Assembly (NCBI GenBank): GCA_025451845.1
Contig: JANWJS010000033.1
Location: 164,245 to 228,244, forward strand
Source of the DNA: Steroidobacteraceae bacterium
GTDB taxonomy: Bacteria > Pseudomonadota > Gammaproteobacteria > Steroidobacterales > Steroidobacteraceae
Direction of reading: 5' to 3'
DNA length: 64,000 nt
Part shown: one piece after another, positions 26,040-34,577 of the stretch
Layout of the letters: the number at the start of each line of letters is the position of its first letter
How positions within the stretch are numbered: the stretch's first letter is position 1
Translations under genes and position numbers: made by a program
Notes under the pieces: generated by a model
What the model was told of the DNA's origin: nothing
Seen by the model: only the letters and a program-made list of their open reading frames with translations
Databases searched by the model: none

Positions 26040-28052
26040 ATGTCGCTGCGACTGAAGCTGCTGCTGCTGGGCCTCGCGACGCTGGTGCTGCCGTGGACCG
26101 GCATCCGCTACGCCCGAGAGATGGAAGCCGCGCTGCGCGACAGCGAGCAGCACGCATTGCAGGCCGTCGCGGAGACCATCGCCGCCTCGTTGCAGGGGCG
26201 GATGGACCTGCTTTACCGCGATCCTGGCGCGCCCGCGCCCCCCAACATCGCCCCCTACGACCTCACGCCGCAGGTGCTGACGGCGCCACCCTACATCGAC
26301 GGCTATCCGGACGACTGGCCCCATGACCCGAAAGCGTGGCGGTACTACGGCACGGCGTCCCGTCGTTTCGGCATCCTTACGGGCACGTACGACAGAATGC
26401 TGTACCTGCTGCTCGAGGTGCGCGATCCAAATCTGGTGTTCGACGCACCCGGCGCCAATCTGCTCGACTCCTCGGCGCTCGGTGACCGTGTCTGGATCGG
26501 CTATGAGGACCCGCAGGGCGAACAGGAACAGGTGTTTCTCGCCCTGACGGGCCCCGGGCCGATCCTCGCGCGCCGGGTCGAGGCGGGTGAGTACGGCGAG
26601 GAGACTGCAGTGGAGGACCCGCGCATCGTCGGTGCCCTGCAGCCCAACGCGGGCGGCTATGACGTGGAGATCGCCCTGCCTCTCTCGATGGTGGGCAGCC
26701 AATTCGGCGTGCTGTTGGATGATCGCGACCGGCGAGGTGCCGACCCGCGGAGTTACGGCACGCTGCGCACTAACGACCTCCACACATTGGGACGGCTGAC
26801 GGTCGCCTCGCCGTCGCTGACCCCGTTTCTCGCACAGTTCATGCAGCCCGGGCTGAGACTGTCCGTGACCACGCCCGGCGGTGCAGTCCTCGCGCAGCAG
26901 GACGAGCTGGCCGTGCCGGGAGTACTGGCTCCCGAGCCCGGTATCCTGACGCAGCTCTACAGGCGCTTCGTCGATCGCCAGGGGGAGCCCGCGTTCATCG
27001 CATCGGCGGCCCCGATCTATGACACTCGCCATCACGCGATCATCGGCGAGCTCGCGGTGACCCAGGCGGGTAACCGCTGGGAAAGACTGCGCGATCGCGC
27101 GCTCACCCGGATGCTGGATTTCACCGTGGTAACGAGCGTCATCCTCGTTATTGTCACATTCGCGTTCGCGGCTTGGTTGGCGCTACGGCTCTCACGGCTG
27201 CGCCGGGCAAGCGAGTCGGCGCTCACCCGGGAGGGGCTCGTGACGGAGTTCCCGGAAGCGGGGGCGCCGGACGAGCTGGGCGACGTGGCTCGCAGCTTCT
27301 CGCGCCTGCTGAGACGCCTCAACGAGTACACGGGCTACCTGCGCTCCCTCGCTGGCAAGCTGGCTCACGAGATCCGTACGCCGCTCACGATCGTGCGCTC
27401 CTCTCTAGAGAACCTGGAGTCCGAGGAAGTGTCACCGGCCGCACGGCAGTACCTCGACCGGGCGCGGCAGGGCAGCGAGCGACTGAGTGCGATTCTGGTG
27501 GCTATGGGGGCCGCCACACGGGTGGAAGAGGCCATCGGCAACGCTGAGCGCTCGCGCTTCGACCTGACGCCGGTAATTGCGTCCGCTGTAAGCGCATATC
27601 GGGTGGCATTTCCGGAACGCCGCTTCGCGTCCGAGTTGGCGCCGGAGCCGGTCGAGATTGAGGGCGCACCCGACTTGATCGTGCAGCTGCTCGACAAGCT
27701 CATCGACAATGCAGTCGACTTCAGCCCCGGCGGCGCCACGATCACTGTGCGTCTGCGGCGGGAGTCTGCCGCCGCCGTGCTCGAAGTCGACAACCCAGGA
27801 CCGCCGCTGGCGCCTGAGGCTCGCGGGCGCCTCTTCGAGTCGCTCTGGCAATCGCGCAGCGGCAGCGACAGTCGGCCACATTTCGGACTCGGCCTCTACA
27901 TCGTGCGGCTGATCGCGGACTACCACCGCGGCGGGGTCGCGGCAGCCGATCTGCCGAACGGCGAAGGCGCGCGTTTCGGCGTTCGTCTACCGCTGGCGGA
28001 CGCCCCCCTGTTGCCCAATTACAACGACAAAGTCAAGCTGGAATCGGTATGA
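26040..28052 (+). CDS. pdsS: Sensor histidine kinase, dedicated sortase system type (PdsS-like)
   Basis: A 670-residue membrane sensor. Transmembrane helix 1 is at residues 4-20. The periplasmic region (about 25-360) contains a CBM9-like beta-sandwich (YIDGYPDDWP, LYLLLEVRDPNLVFDAP, YDVEIALPLSM), which suggests a carbohydrate or envelope ligand. Transmembrane helix 2 is at 362-382, followed by HAMP, HisKA with phosphoacceptor His443 (LAHEIRTPLT) and HATPase_c with Asn557 (LIDNAVDF) and FGLGLYIVR. Domain order and length match my memory of TIGR03785. It is co-transcribed with pdsR. Alternative: a general envelope-stress kinase. Confidence 0.78.
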   Translation: MSLRLKLLLLGLATLVLPWTGIRYAREMEAALRDSEQHALQAVAETIAASLQGRMDLLYRDPGAPAPPNIAPYDLTPQVLTAPPYIDGYPDDWPHDPKAWRYYGTASRRFGILTGTYDRMLYLLLEVRDPNLVFDAPGANLLDSSALGDRVWIGYEDPQGEQEQVFLALTGPGPILARRVEAGEYGEETAVEDPRIVGALQPNAGGYDVEIALPLSMVGSQFGVLLDDRDRRGADPRSYGTLRTNDLHTLGRLTVASPSLTPFLAQFMQPGLRLSVTTPGGAVLAQQDELAVPGVLAPEPGILTQLYRRFVDRQGEPAFIASAAPIYDTRHHAIIGELAVTQAGNRWERLRDRALTRMLDFTVVTSVILVIVTFAFAAWLALRLSRLRRASESALTREGLVTEFPEAGAPDELGDVARSFSRLLRRLNEYTGYLRSLAGKLAHEIRTPLTIVRSSLENLESEEVSPAARQYLDRARQGSERLSAILVAMGAATRVEEAIGNAERSRFDLTPVIASAVSAYRVAFPERRFASELAPEPVEIEGAPDLIVQLLDKLIDNAVDFSPGGATITVRLRRESAAAVLEVDNPGPPLAPEARGRLFESLWQSRSGSDSRPHFGLGLYIVRLIADYHRGGVAAADLPNGEGARFGVRLPLADAPLLPNYNDKVKLESV

Positions 28053-28320
28053 TTTTAGGGGAGAGAGCAGCGGGTGATGCGTACACGCCAATCCTTGCGG
28101 AGGGATAACGAAGCAGAAATCCGGAGGTCGACGCGGGCACGGGTATTGGCGGCCGCAACTTTTGCAGCGGTTGTCAGGAACGATCCAACGCGTGGATTGA
28201 CACGCGGGCCTTTGAGATTGGGCCGGGGCGCAAGCTCCAGCGTTTCAGCCGACTCAAATAGATGTCCGTGACGCAAGCTGACAGCGAGCTACCGGGACAT
28301 GTCCAATCAAAAAATCAGCC
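28053..28320 (+). other. Gap upstream of a strong terminator, possible small RNA or long 3' leader
   Basis: No convincing gene lies between the pdsS stop and the terminator at 28321. A short open frame from 28074 has no recognisable features. The last 60 bases can fold: ATGTCC (28262-28267) pairs with GGACAT (28295-28300), and AGCT repeats lie inside the loop. This could be the 3' untranslated part of pdsRS or a separate small RNA. I cannot identify a promoter. Confidence 0.3.
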
Positions 28321-28347
28321 CAGCCCGCTTCCGGCGGGCTGTTTTTT
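28321..28347 (+). terminator. Intrinsic terminator
   Basis: CAGCCCGC (28321-28328) and GCGGGCTG (28334-28341) form an 8-bp G+C-rich stem with loop TTCCG, followed immediately by six T. An A-tract precedes the stem, so it may work in both directions. It is 270 bases after the pdsS stop. Confidence 0.9.
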
Positions 28348-28524
28348 ATGGGCGCAGAGTCGGCATCCTGCCGCTTCGCACTTGTTGTTGGAAGGCGCTC
28401 GGTTTGGGGACTCGGGTATTGCATTGCACGTCACCTTGCCTCAACATCCGCGCCGCGTAGCGGGGTGTGGTACCGCCGCTGCGTCCAGCGATGGTCGTCC
28501 GGAACCTTGGAGGTGACCAGCTAA

Positions 28525-28905
28525 ATGAAGACGAGCAAAGCGTCGACTGACAGCGACCCTGGGCCCTCTCTTCGCGGCGTCAATTCGTATCTCGAGAAGA
28601 ATTTCCCCGACTTTTTCGCCGAGGCACGCTTTCAGGTCGGGGATGACGACTACTTTCTCTACGCACGCTTCGGCCAGTACCTGGCCCGCTCCATCGAGCA
28701 GAACCGAGCCCCCCGAGACAAGATCAACCGCGGCTTCACCGTGCTCAACAAAATGGCGCGGGCGTCGGCGCGGCACCCGCGCATCCGGCACATGCTGGTC
28801 TCGGGTCCCCTCGAATACATCGTCGATGCGCCGAAGGCACGCGCGCTGGCGCTGAAGCGGCTGTCGCCGGTGGCGCAGGGGTACTTGGAGAGTCTCTGCG
28901 AATAG
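28525..28905 (+). CDS. Uncharacterised 126-residue protein
   Basis: I do not recognise this family. The ATG at 28525 is preceded by GGAGG eleven bases upstream. The product is a soluble, mixed alpha protein without signal peptide, membrane segment or cysteines apart from the penultimate residue. The middle contains YLEKNFPDFFAEARFQVGDD and YARFGQYLARSIEQN, and the C-terminal half is basic (LNKMARASARHPRIRHMLV). Codon use looks like that of its neighbours. The 180 bases before it, after the terminator, show no other gene. It is followed 47 bases later by the DUF924 gene. Confidence 0.75.
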   Translation: MKTSKASTDSDPGPSLRGVNSYLEKNFPDFFAEARFQVGDDDYFLYARFGQYLARSIEQNRAPRDKINRGFTVLNKMARASARHPRIRHMLVSGPLEYIVDAPKARALALKRLSPVAQGYLESLCE

Positions 28906-28940
28906 CAAGCCACTCGGCGGGTCCAGCGGCCGCTCAATAA

Positions 28941-28946
28941 TATAAT
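28941..28946 (+). promoter_or_regulatory. Perfect TATAAT six bases before the DUF924 gene
   Basis: TATAAT at 28941-28946 sits six bases before ATG 28953, so transcription could start on the A of the start codon. No clear -35 hexamer is visible at 16-18 bases upstream. Confidence 0.45.
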
Positions 28947-28952
28947 CCGCCG

Positions 28953-29567
28953 ATGGACGAGGCCCTCGAGGTGCGCCGCTTCTGGTTCGGCAGGCTGCCG
29001 TTGCGGCCTGACGGCGTGCAGGAGCGCATCGCGCTCTGGTACGGCAGCGGGCCCGAGGAGCAGCAGACAGACGAGCTCGTCCGCTCACGCTTCGGCGCCC
29101 TCGTCGAGCGCGCGGCCGCGGGGGAGCTCGCCGCCTGGGCCGACAGCCCGCGACGCCGGCTGTCACTCATCCTGCTGTTGGATCAGTTCCCGCGCAACAT
29201 CTACCGCGGCACCGGCCGCGCTTTTGCCACGGACCGCGAAGCGCTGGGGCTGACTCTCTCAGGAATGCAATCGGCGGCGGATGCGGCGTTGACGCCCGTG
29301 GAGAGGATCTTCTTCTACATGCCACTGCAGCACGCGGAAGTGCGCGATGCACAGGAAGAGGCAGTCGCGGCTTACCGCAGGCTTCTCAACGAGGCGCCCG
29401 CGGAGCTCAAAGCAATGTTCGCGAGCTCGCTCGAATACGCGCAGCTGCACCGCTCCATCGTCGCGCGCTTCGGGCGCTTCCCGCATCGCAATCGCGCGCT
29501 GGGCCGCCCCAACACGCCCGAGGAAGAGGCGTACCTCGCCGAGGGCGGACAACATTTCGGCCAATAA
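28953..29567 (+). CDS. DUF924 family protein
   Basis: A 204-residue DUF924 protein of normal length. Typical blocks are EVRRFWFG at the start, WYGSGPEEQQTDELVRSRFG, LSLILLLDQFPRNIYRGTGRAFATD, IFFYMPLQHAEVRDAQEEAVAAY and FPHRNRALGRPNTPEEEAYL. The family is a soluble, alpha-helical, TPR-like fold of unknown function, widespread in proteobacteria and eukaryotes. A TATAAT box six bases before the ATG suggests a leaderless message. Confidence 0.93.
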   Translation: MDEALEVRRFWFGRLPLRPDGVQERIALWYGSGPEEQQTDELVRSRFGALVERAAAGELAAWADSPRRRLSLILLLDQFPRNIYRGTGRAFATDREALGLTLSGMQSAADAALTPVERIFFYMPLQHAEVRDAQEEAVAAYRRLLNEAPAELKAMFASSLEYAQLHRSIVARFGRFPHRNRALGRPNTPEEEAYLAEGGQHFGQ

Positions 29568-29601
29568 CGACAGCAGGTCGAGGAGCGGCCCAGGGGATCG
29601 C

Positions 29602-30561
29602 TCAACCCCTATCCGCACGCGGATCGAAGCTCCCGAGCTTGGCGCGCATCTCCTCGTATAAGGCCCGCGCCCCGGGCGAGTCGGCGGGAGGAAGGACGAG
29701 TTTGAGCTGCACATACTCGTCCCCAGGCGGCTGACCCGGCAGGCCGCGGCCGCGCAACCTCAGCTTCTGGCCGGATTGCGCGCCCGCCGGTACCTGCATT
29801 TCGACCGCACCCCCGAGCGTCGGCACGCTCACCGTCGCCCCGAGCGCTGCCTCCCATGGCGCAACGGGTAGTGTCAGGGTGACGTCGCGTCCCTCCACCT
29901 GGTAGAAGCGATGCGGGCGTATGTGCACCTCCAGGTACAGATCGCCGGCGCGCCCGCCGCCCGCAGCTGCTTCCCCCTGGCCGGAGAGGCGAATGGGCTG
30001 ACCGTCGGTGACGCCGGCAGGAATGGTGACGCGCACCGTGTGCGAGCGCAGCTCCAGCGTTCCATCCGGCTTCAGCTCGGGCCGCTTTAGATCGAGCATG
30101 CGCGTGCCGCCGCCGAAGGCCTCCTCGAGGTCGATGTCGATGCGGGCGTGATGGTCGCGCCCGGCCTGCTGCTGCCGCCGTCCGGCCGTGCCGAAGGGAC
30201 TCGCGCCGCCGAAGAGCGAGGAGAAGAAGTCGCTGAAGCCCTCCTCCTCGAACACGTGCGCGCCGCTGGCGCGGGCACGGGAGCCGCCGCCGAACTCGAA
30301 GCCACTCGCCCAATCGGGCGGGGGCCGGAACTGCTGACCGGACTTCCAGTCGCTGCCGAGCTGGTCGTAGGCGGCCCGCTTCTGCGGGTCCTTCAGCACT
30401 TCGTAAGCTTCCTGCACCTCCTTGAACTTCTGTTCGGCATCCTTCTCCTTGCTGACGTCCGGATGGAATTTACGGGCGAGGCGGCGGTAGGACTTCTTGA
30501 TTTCCTCGGCCGTGGCCGTGCGGGCAACGCCCAGAATCTTGTAGTAATCCCGGTATTCCAT
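29602..30561 (-). CDS. cbpA: DnaJ-like co-chaperone, CbpA type
   Basis: A 319-residue class B J-domain protein. Residues 1-70 are the J domain ([27 protein letters not shown] at 33-35). A Gly/Phe-rich linker follows, then two substrate-binding beta domains ([20 protein letters not shown] and [17 protein letters not shown]). No zinc-finger cysteines occur, separating it from DnaJ. It stimulates DnaK. No CbpM modulator gene is adjacent. The start at 30561 gives the standard N-terminus, and a sigma-32-like promoter lies about 50 bases upstream. Confidence 0.94.
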   Translation of the reverse strand: MEYRDYYKILGVARTATAEEIKKSYRRLARKFHPDVSKEKDAEQKFKEVQEAYEVLKDPQKRAAYDQLGSDWKSGQQFRPPPDWASGFEFGGGSRARASGAHVFEEEGFSDFFSSLFGGASPFGTAGRRQQQAGRDHHARIDIDLEEAFGGGTRMLDLKRPELKPDGTLELRSHTVRVTIPAGVTDGQPIRLSGQGEAAAGGGRAGDLYLEVHIRPHRFYQVEGRDVTLTLPVAPWEAALGATVSVPTLGGAVEMQVPAGAQSGQKLRLRGRGLPGQPPGDEYVQLKLVLPPADSPGARALYEEMRAKLGSFDPRADRG

Positions 30562-30608
30562 GAGCGAAGCAGCCCTCGTGGAAAAGGTTGAGGAGACGGT
30601 GGATCGTG

Positions 30609-30636
30609 ACATGGGGGCGCGGCGAGCGAAGCCAAG
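30609..30636 (-). promoter_or_regulatory. Sigma-32-like promoter of cbpA
   Basis: On the minus strand CTTGGCT (30630-30636) and CCCCATGT (30609-30616) are separated by 13 bases. The -10 element matches the heat-shock consensus CCCCATNT fully; the -35 matches CTTGAAA at four positions. Transcription would start about 40 nt before the ATG. Confidence 0.65.
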
Positions 30637-30724
30637 CCCCCGGCCCGTTCGACATCGGGACGTAATGGCCCCATGCAACCCTGTGAGTCACACGGGCCCG
30701 GGAGACGAGGCTGCCCTTTCCCCC

Positions 30725-32086
30725 TCAAGGGCGGTTTTCGTCTCCCGACGTCCACGGCGCGGAGAATTCCGGGTCCGTGAGTGTCATCTGCGATACCGGC
30801 CCGTATTCGCCGACCGCCCCTCTGATCCGCGCCGCATCCCCGATCGCGACGATGGCCACCGAGTCGGCGCGCGGGAACGCTTCCTCGATCACGGCCTGCG
30901 CCTCGGCCAATCCAACGGCCGCGAGCTGCGCGGGATAGTCGTCGATGTAGCCACGGCCGAGCCCGTAGAGCTCGATTTCCCCCAGCATGCCGGCCCAGTC
31001 CGCGGCGGTTTCCAGGCCAAGGGGATACTGCCCGAGCGTGTAGGCTCGGGCCGAATCGAGCATCTCCCGGGTCAGACCCTCCTGTCTGAGGCGCGCGAGC
31101 GTCCGCAGAGCGAGATCGAGCGCCTGGCCGGTATTCTCGGTCTGCGCGAAGGAGCGAAGTGAGAATTCTCCGGCCACGGTGCCACGGGCAAAGCCCGAGC
31201 GCGCGCCGTACGACAGGCCGGATTTGATCCGCAGCTCGGTGTTGAGCAGGGAAGTAAACCGGCCGCCGAAGAGCGTGTTGACCAGATCGAGCGCCGCGCG
31301 GCGCGGGTACCTTCGGTCGACACCGACATTGCCGATCCAGAAGTAGGTCTGCGCCGATCCGGGAAAGTCGACCAGCAGCACGCGTCGGCCGGCCAGAGCG
31401 CGCGGACGCGCGAGGGCGGGCGGCGGTGCGGGCGTGCGCGGCCAGCGCGAAAAACTGTCGGCCGCCATCCGGGCAAGCAAGTCGGCATCGATGTCGCCCG
31501 CCAGGACGAGGATCAGCCGTTCGGCGCCGAACTGCCCCTCGTAGTAGCGCCGAACGTCCTCGCGGTCGATCGCGGCGAGCGATGCCTCGCTGCCGAACAC
31601 CGGGCGGCCGTAGGGATGACTGCCGAAGAGGAATCCCCGGCCGTACGTGCCGATGAGCTCCGCCGGATCGGAGTCCTTGGCCGCTTTGATGAGCTCGATG
31701 TGGCGGGCTGCCAGCTCTTCGAGCTCCTCCCCGTCCAACAGAGGTCGCAGCAGTGCGTCCGCCAGCAGCTCCAGCATGAGTTGCTGGTCACGCGCGAGGA
31801 ACTGGCCGCGCACGGTGATCGCCTCCGGGCCGGCGCCCGCGCCGAAGCTGCCGCCGACTCCTTCGACGACATCGGCGAATGCATAAGCGTTGCGCTCGCC
31901 GGCACCCTTTTCCAACAAACCGGCGAGCAGTGAAGCCACGCCGGGTCGCTGCGGCGGGTCGCCGAGCCCGCCGCCGCGCAGCACGGCGTTGAATGCGATC
32001 AGCGGAACGTCGCGGCGCGGCACCAGAACCAGGGCGACGCCATTGCCGAGCGAGAGTCGTTCGTGGGCCGGTACCCGCACCGTCAT
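30725..32086 (-). CDS. M16 peptidase family protein, non-catalytic partner
   Basis: A 453-residue M16 protein. It has the fold-level blocks LSLGNGVALVLVPRRDVPLIAFNAVLRGGG, RYYEGQFGAERLILVLAGDID, LVNTLFGGRFTSLLNTELRIKSGLSYGARS and LDLALRTLARLRQEG. At the position of the HxxEH zinc motif it reads LLAGLLEKGAG, so zinc ligands are absent. The RIKSGLSYGA segment carries the Arg/Tyr pair that the inactive subunit donates in heterodimeric M16 enzymes. The start at 32086 overlaps the stop of the catalytic partner (ATGA). Likely periplasmic or cytoplasmic oligopeptide degradation; no signal peptide is visible. Confidence 0.9.
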   Translation of the reverse strand: MTVRVPAHERLSLGNGVALVLVPRRDVPLIAFNAVLRGGGLGDPPQRPGVASLLAGLLEKGAGERNAYAFADVVEGVGGSFGAGAGPEAITVRGQFLARDQQLMLELLADALLRPLLDGEELEELAARHIELIKAAKDSDPAELIGTYGRGFLFGSHPYGRPVFGSEASLAAIDREDVRRYYEGQFGAERLILVLAGDIDADLLARMAADSFSRWPRTPAPPPALARPRALAGRRVLLVDFPGSAQTYFWIGNVGVDRRYPRRAALDLVNTLFGGRFTSLLNTELRIKSGLSYGARSGFARGTVAGEFSLRSFAQTENTGQALDLALRTLARLRQEGLTREMLDSARAYTLGQYPLGLETAADWAGMLGEIELYGLGRGYIDDYPAQLAAVGLAEAQAVIEEAFPRADSVAIVAIGDAARIRGAVGEYGPVSQMTLTDPEFSAPWTSGDENRP

Positions 32087-33462
32087 GCGCCGCTGCTCTG
32101 CGGACCGGTGTCCGGCCCCGCGCCCGCTGCATCTCCCGACGGAACCAGTACTCCGAGCGTACGTCGCCTCACGTCGAGGATCTCTGCGGCGACGGCTCGC
32201 AGCTCTTCCGCGGATACCGCGGCGATCCGCTCCGGCGCGTCGAACAACTGCGGCCAATCGCCGTGAAACACCTCGTACTCCCCGAGCAGTTGCGCCTTGC
32301 CGTCGATGGCGGCGAGCTTCTTCCACAGGCCGACGGTGGCCAGATTGCGCGCCCGCTCCAACTCTGCTTCGGTAACACCGTCCGCTGCCACCGCCGCCAG
32401 CTCCGCATCGAGAGCCGCGCGCGCCTCCTCGGGGTCCCCGCCCTCCGGCAACATCAGCGAAAGCCAGAGGAGCCCCGGGTCGAATCCCTCCTGCCAGTGC
32501 CCGCTCACCTCGATGGCGAGTTGCCGGTCTTCCACCAGCGCACGGTGCAGCCGCGATGCATCGCCCTCGACGAGAGCGGACAGCAACAGATTGACGGCCG
32601 GCCCGCGCGGATCGGCTGCGCGCGGCGCCTTATAGGCGCACTGCAGCAGCGGGGTCTGCGCCTGACGGCGGATCAACACACGCCGCTCGCAAAGCTGCTC
32701 GGGCTCCACGGCGCGCACGGGCGGCGGCGGCGCCTGCGCGGGAATGGGCTCGAAGAATCGCCGGGCGAGCGCGATCGCCCGTTCCGGATCCACGTCACCC
32801 GCCAGCGCCAGAGTCAAATTGTTGGGGGCGTAGTAGGTGCGGTAGAACGCCTGCAGGTCCTCGAGGCGCCAGGAGCGGATGTCGGCGGGCCATCCTATGG
32901 TCGGGAAGCGGTACGGATGCGCGACGAAGGCGGTCGCCTGCACCTGCTCCGCCAGCAGGCCGTGGCTGTTGTCCTCGACGCGCAGCCGCCGCTCCGAGGC
33001 CACTACGCCGCGCTCGCTCTCGATCACCGCGGGCGTGAAGGCGAGGTGCGCCACCCGATCCGACTCCAGATCGAGCACGAGCTCGAGGGCGTTCGCCGGA
33101 AACCAGTCCTGATACACCGTGACATCGTCGCTGGTGAAGGCGTTGTTGGCGCCGCCCTCGGCTTCCATCATCCGGTCGAACTCCCCGGGCGGATGCCGGC
33201 TCGTGCCGTTGAACATCATGTGCTCGAAGAAGTGGGCCAGGCCGGTGGCGCCGGGCGCCTCGTTGCGGCTGCCGGCGCGCACCCAGTTGTACAGGGCGAT
33301 GTTCGGGATGTTGCGCACCGGCCAGACGATCACTCGCATTCCGTTCGCCAGCGTCGCGGCGCGCACGGCCTGCCGTCCTGACACGCAGTTGCCACGCGAC
33401 GCCTCGAAACCTGAACGCCGTGGATCCGGAGCCGTTCCGAGCGAGACGGCGGATATGGTCAT
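32083..33462 (-). CDS. M16 zinc metallopeptidase, catalytic partner
   Basis: A 459-residue M16B peptidase. The zinc site is H77-F-F-E80-H81 in GLAHFFEHMMFNGT, with the third ligand Glu157 in ESERGVVASERR, 76 residues later as expected. Other family blocks are AGSRNEAPGATG, GGANNAFTSDDVTVYQ and FYRTYYAPNNLTLALAGDV. The start at 33462 is one of two possible Met codons; the longer one at 33528 would overlap the divergent glycosyltransferase gene. It forms a coupled pair with the following non-catalytic M16 gene. In Pseudomonas a similar pair sits beside ftsY. Confidence 0.92.
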   Translation of the reverse strand: MTISAVSLGTAPDPRRSGFEASRGNCVSGRQAVRAATLANGMRVIVWPVRNIPNIALYNWVRAGSRNEAPGATGLAHFFEHMMFNGTSRHPPGEFDRMMEAEGGANNAFTSDDVTVYQDWFPANALELVLDLESDRVAHLAFTPAVIESERGVVASERRLRVEDNSHGLLAEQVQATAFVAHPYRFPTIGWPADIRSWRLEDLQAFYRTYYAPNNLTLALAGDVDPERAIALARRFFEPIPAQAPPPPVRAVEPEQLCERRVLIRRQAQTPLLQCAYKAPRAADPRGPAVNLLLSALVEGDASRLHRALVEDRQLAIEVSGHWQEGFDPGLLWLSLMLPEGGDPEEARAALDAELAAVAADGVTEAELERARNLATVGLWKKLAAIDGKAQLLGEYEVFHGDWPQLFDAPERIAAVSAEELRAVAAEILDVRRRTLGVLVPSGDAAGAGPDTGPQSSGA

Positions 33463-33512
33463 GGTGTTTGTTTCGCTCCGGAACGGGCATGCGTTTTGCT
33501 GTCCACAGGATA

Positions 33513-34577
33513 ATGTCTGAATCGGCAACCGCTCTGCGCATCGCTCAGGTGGCGCCCCTCTACGAGAGCGTCCCTCCGAAGCTCTACGGCGGCACGGAGC
33601 GCGTGGTTTCGTATCTCACGGAAGAGCTGGTGCGCGCGGGCCATCGGGTCACGCTGTTTGCCAGCGGAGATTCGCGCACGTCGGCCAAGCTGGTGGCCGT
33701 GTGCGAGCGGGCCGTACGCCTCGAGGGCGAGCCGTCCGCCGCCCTTGCGCTGCACACGCTGCTCATCGAGACTGTGTTCGCGCATGCCGATGTTTTCGAT
33801 GTGATCCATTGCCATACCGACAGCATTCATCTGCCGCTCGCGCGGCGTTGCCCCGTGCCTGTGGTCACCACGCTCCACGGCAGGCTCGACATCGCCGCGC
33901 TCGCCCCGCTCCACCGCGAGTTCGCGGATCTGCCGCTGGTATCGATATCCGATGCCCAGCGCGCGCCACTGCCAGGGGCGAGCTGGGCGGGAACGGTCCA
34001 TCATGGCCTGCCCCTCGAGCTGCACCGCCCGCATTATGACGCGGGAAAGTACCTCGTGTTCCTTGGGCGCATCTCGCCCGAGAAGCGGGTCGATCGCGCG
34101 ATCGCGATCGCACGGGACGCGGGGCTTCCGCTCAAGATTGCGGCCAAGGTCGACCCCGCGAACCGCGAGTACTTTGCCGCTCAGATCACGCCCCTGCTCG
34201 CCACCCCCAGCGTCGAGTTCCTGGGCGAGGTTGACGAGGCGGCGAAGACCGAGCTGCTCGGCGGCGCGCTGGCGCTCCTTTTTCCCATCGATTGGCCCGA
34301 GCCCTTCGGGCTGGCCATGATAGAGGCCATGGCCTGCGGTACCCCGGTGATAGCATTCGCCGAGGGCGCCGCCCCGGAGGTCGTTGACGACGGCGTCACG
34401 GGCTACATCGTCAGCAGCGTCGCAGAAGCAGTTGCGTGCGTGGAACGCGCACGCGGCCTCGACCGTCGCGAATGCCGGCGGCAGTTCGAGCGCCGATTCG
34501 GCGCGGCGCGCATGGCGCGGGAGTATTGCTCCATCTACCGCAACTGCGAGGCACGCTGGTGTCGGCGAAGAGCGTGA
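33513..34577 (+). CDS. Glycosyltransferase family 4
   Basis: A 354-residue GT-B glycosyltransferase. The N-terminal domain starts LRIAQVAPLYESVPPKLYGGTERVVSYLTEELVRAGH, and the C-terminal nucleotide-sugar domain has LVFLGRISPEKRVDRAI, the catalytic EPFGLAMIEAMACGTPVIAF and GAAPEVVDDGVTGYIV. The start at 33513 gives the normal family N-terminus. The stop overlaps the debranching-like gene by GTGA, so the two are coupled and probably act on the same glycan. The sugar donor and acceptor are not predictable. It is divergent from the M16 operon. Confidence 0.9.
   Translation: MSESATALRIAQVAPLYESVPPKLYGGTERVVSYLTEELVRAGHRVTLFASGDSRTSAKLVAVCERAVRLEGEPSAALALHTLLIETVFAHADVFDVIHCHTDSIHLPLARRCPVPVVTTLHGRLDIAALAPLHREFADLPLVSISDAQRAPLPGASWAGTVHHGLPLELHRPHYDAGKYLVFLGRISPEKRVDRAIAIARDAGLPLKIAAKVDPANREYFAAQITPLLATPSVEFLGEVDEAAKTELLGGALALLFPIDWPEPFGLAMIEAMACGTPVIAFAEGAAPEVVDDGVTGYIVSSVAEAVACVERARGLDRRECRRQFERRFGAARMAREYCSIYRNCEARWCRRRA

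Noticed and set aside
24757..26055. 432-codon plus-strand frame over the malic enzyme and pdsR
   Set aside because: Antisense to the malic enzyme, then out of frame with pdsR; a shadow.
28074..28271. 65-codon open frame after pdsS
   Set aside because: No ribosome-binding site, basic low-information sequence and no motif; more likely non-coding.
31993..33381. 462-codon plus-strand frame over the M16 genes
   Set aside because: Antisense to a catalytic M16 peptidase with an intact zinc motif.
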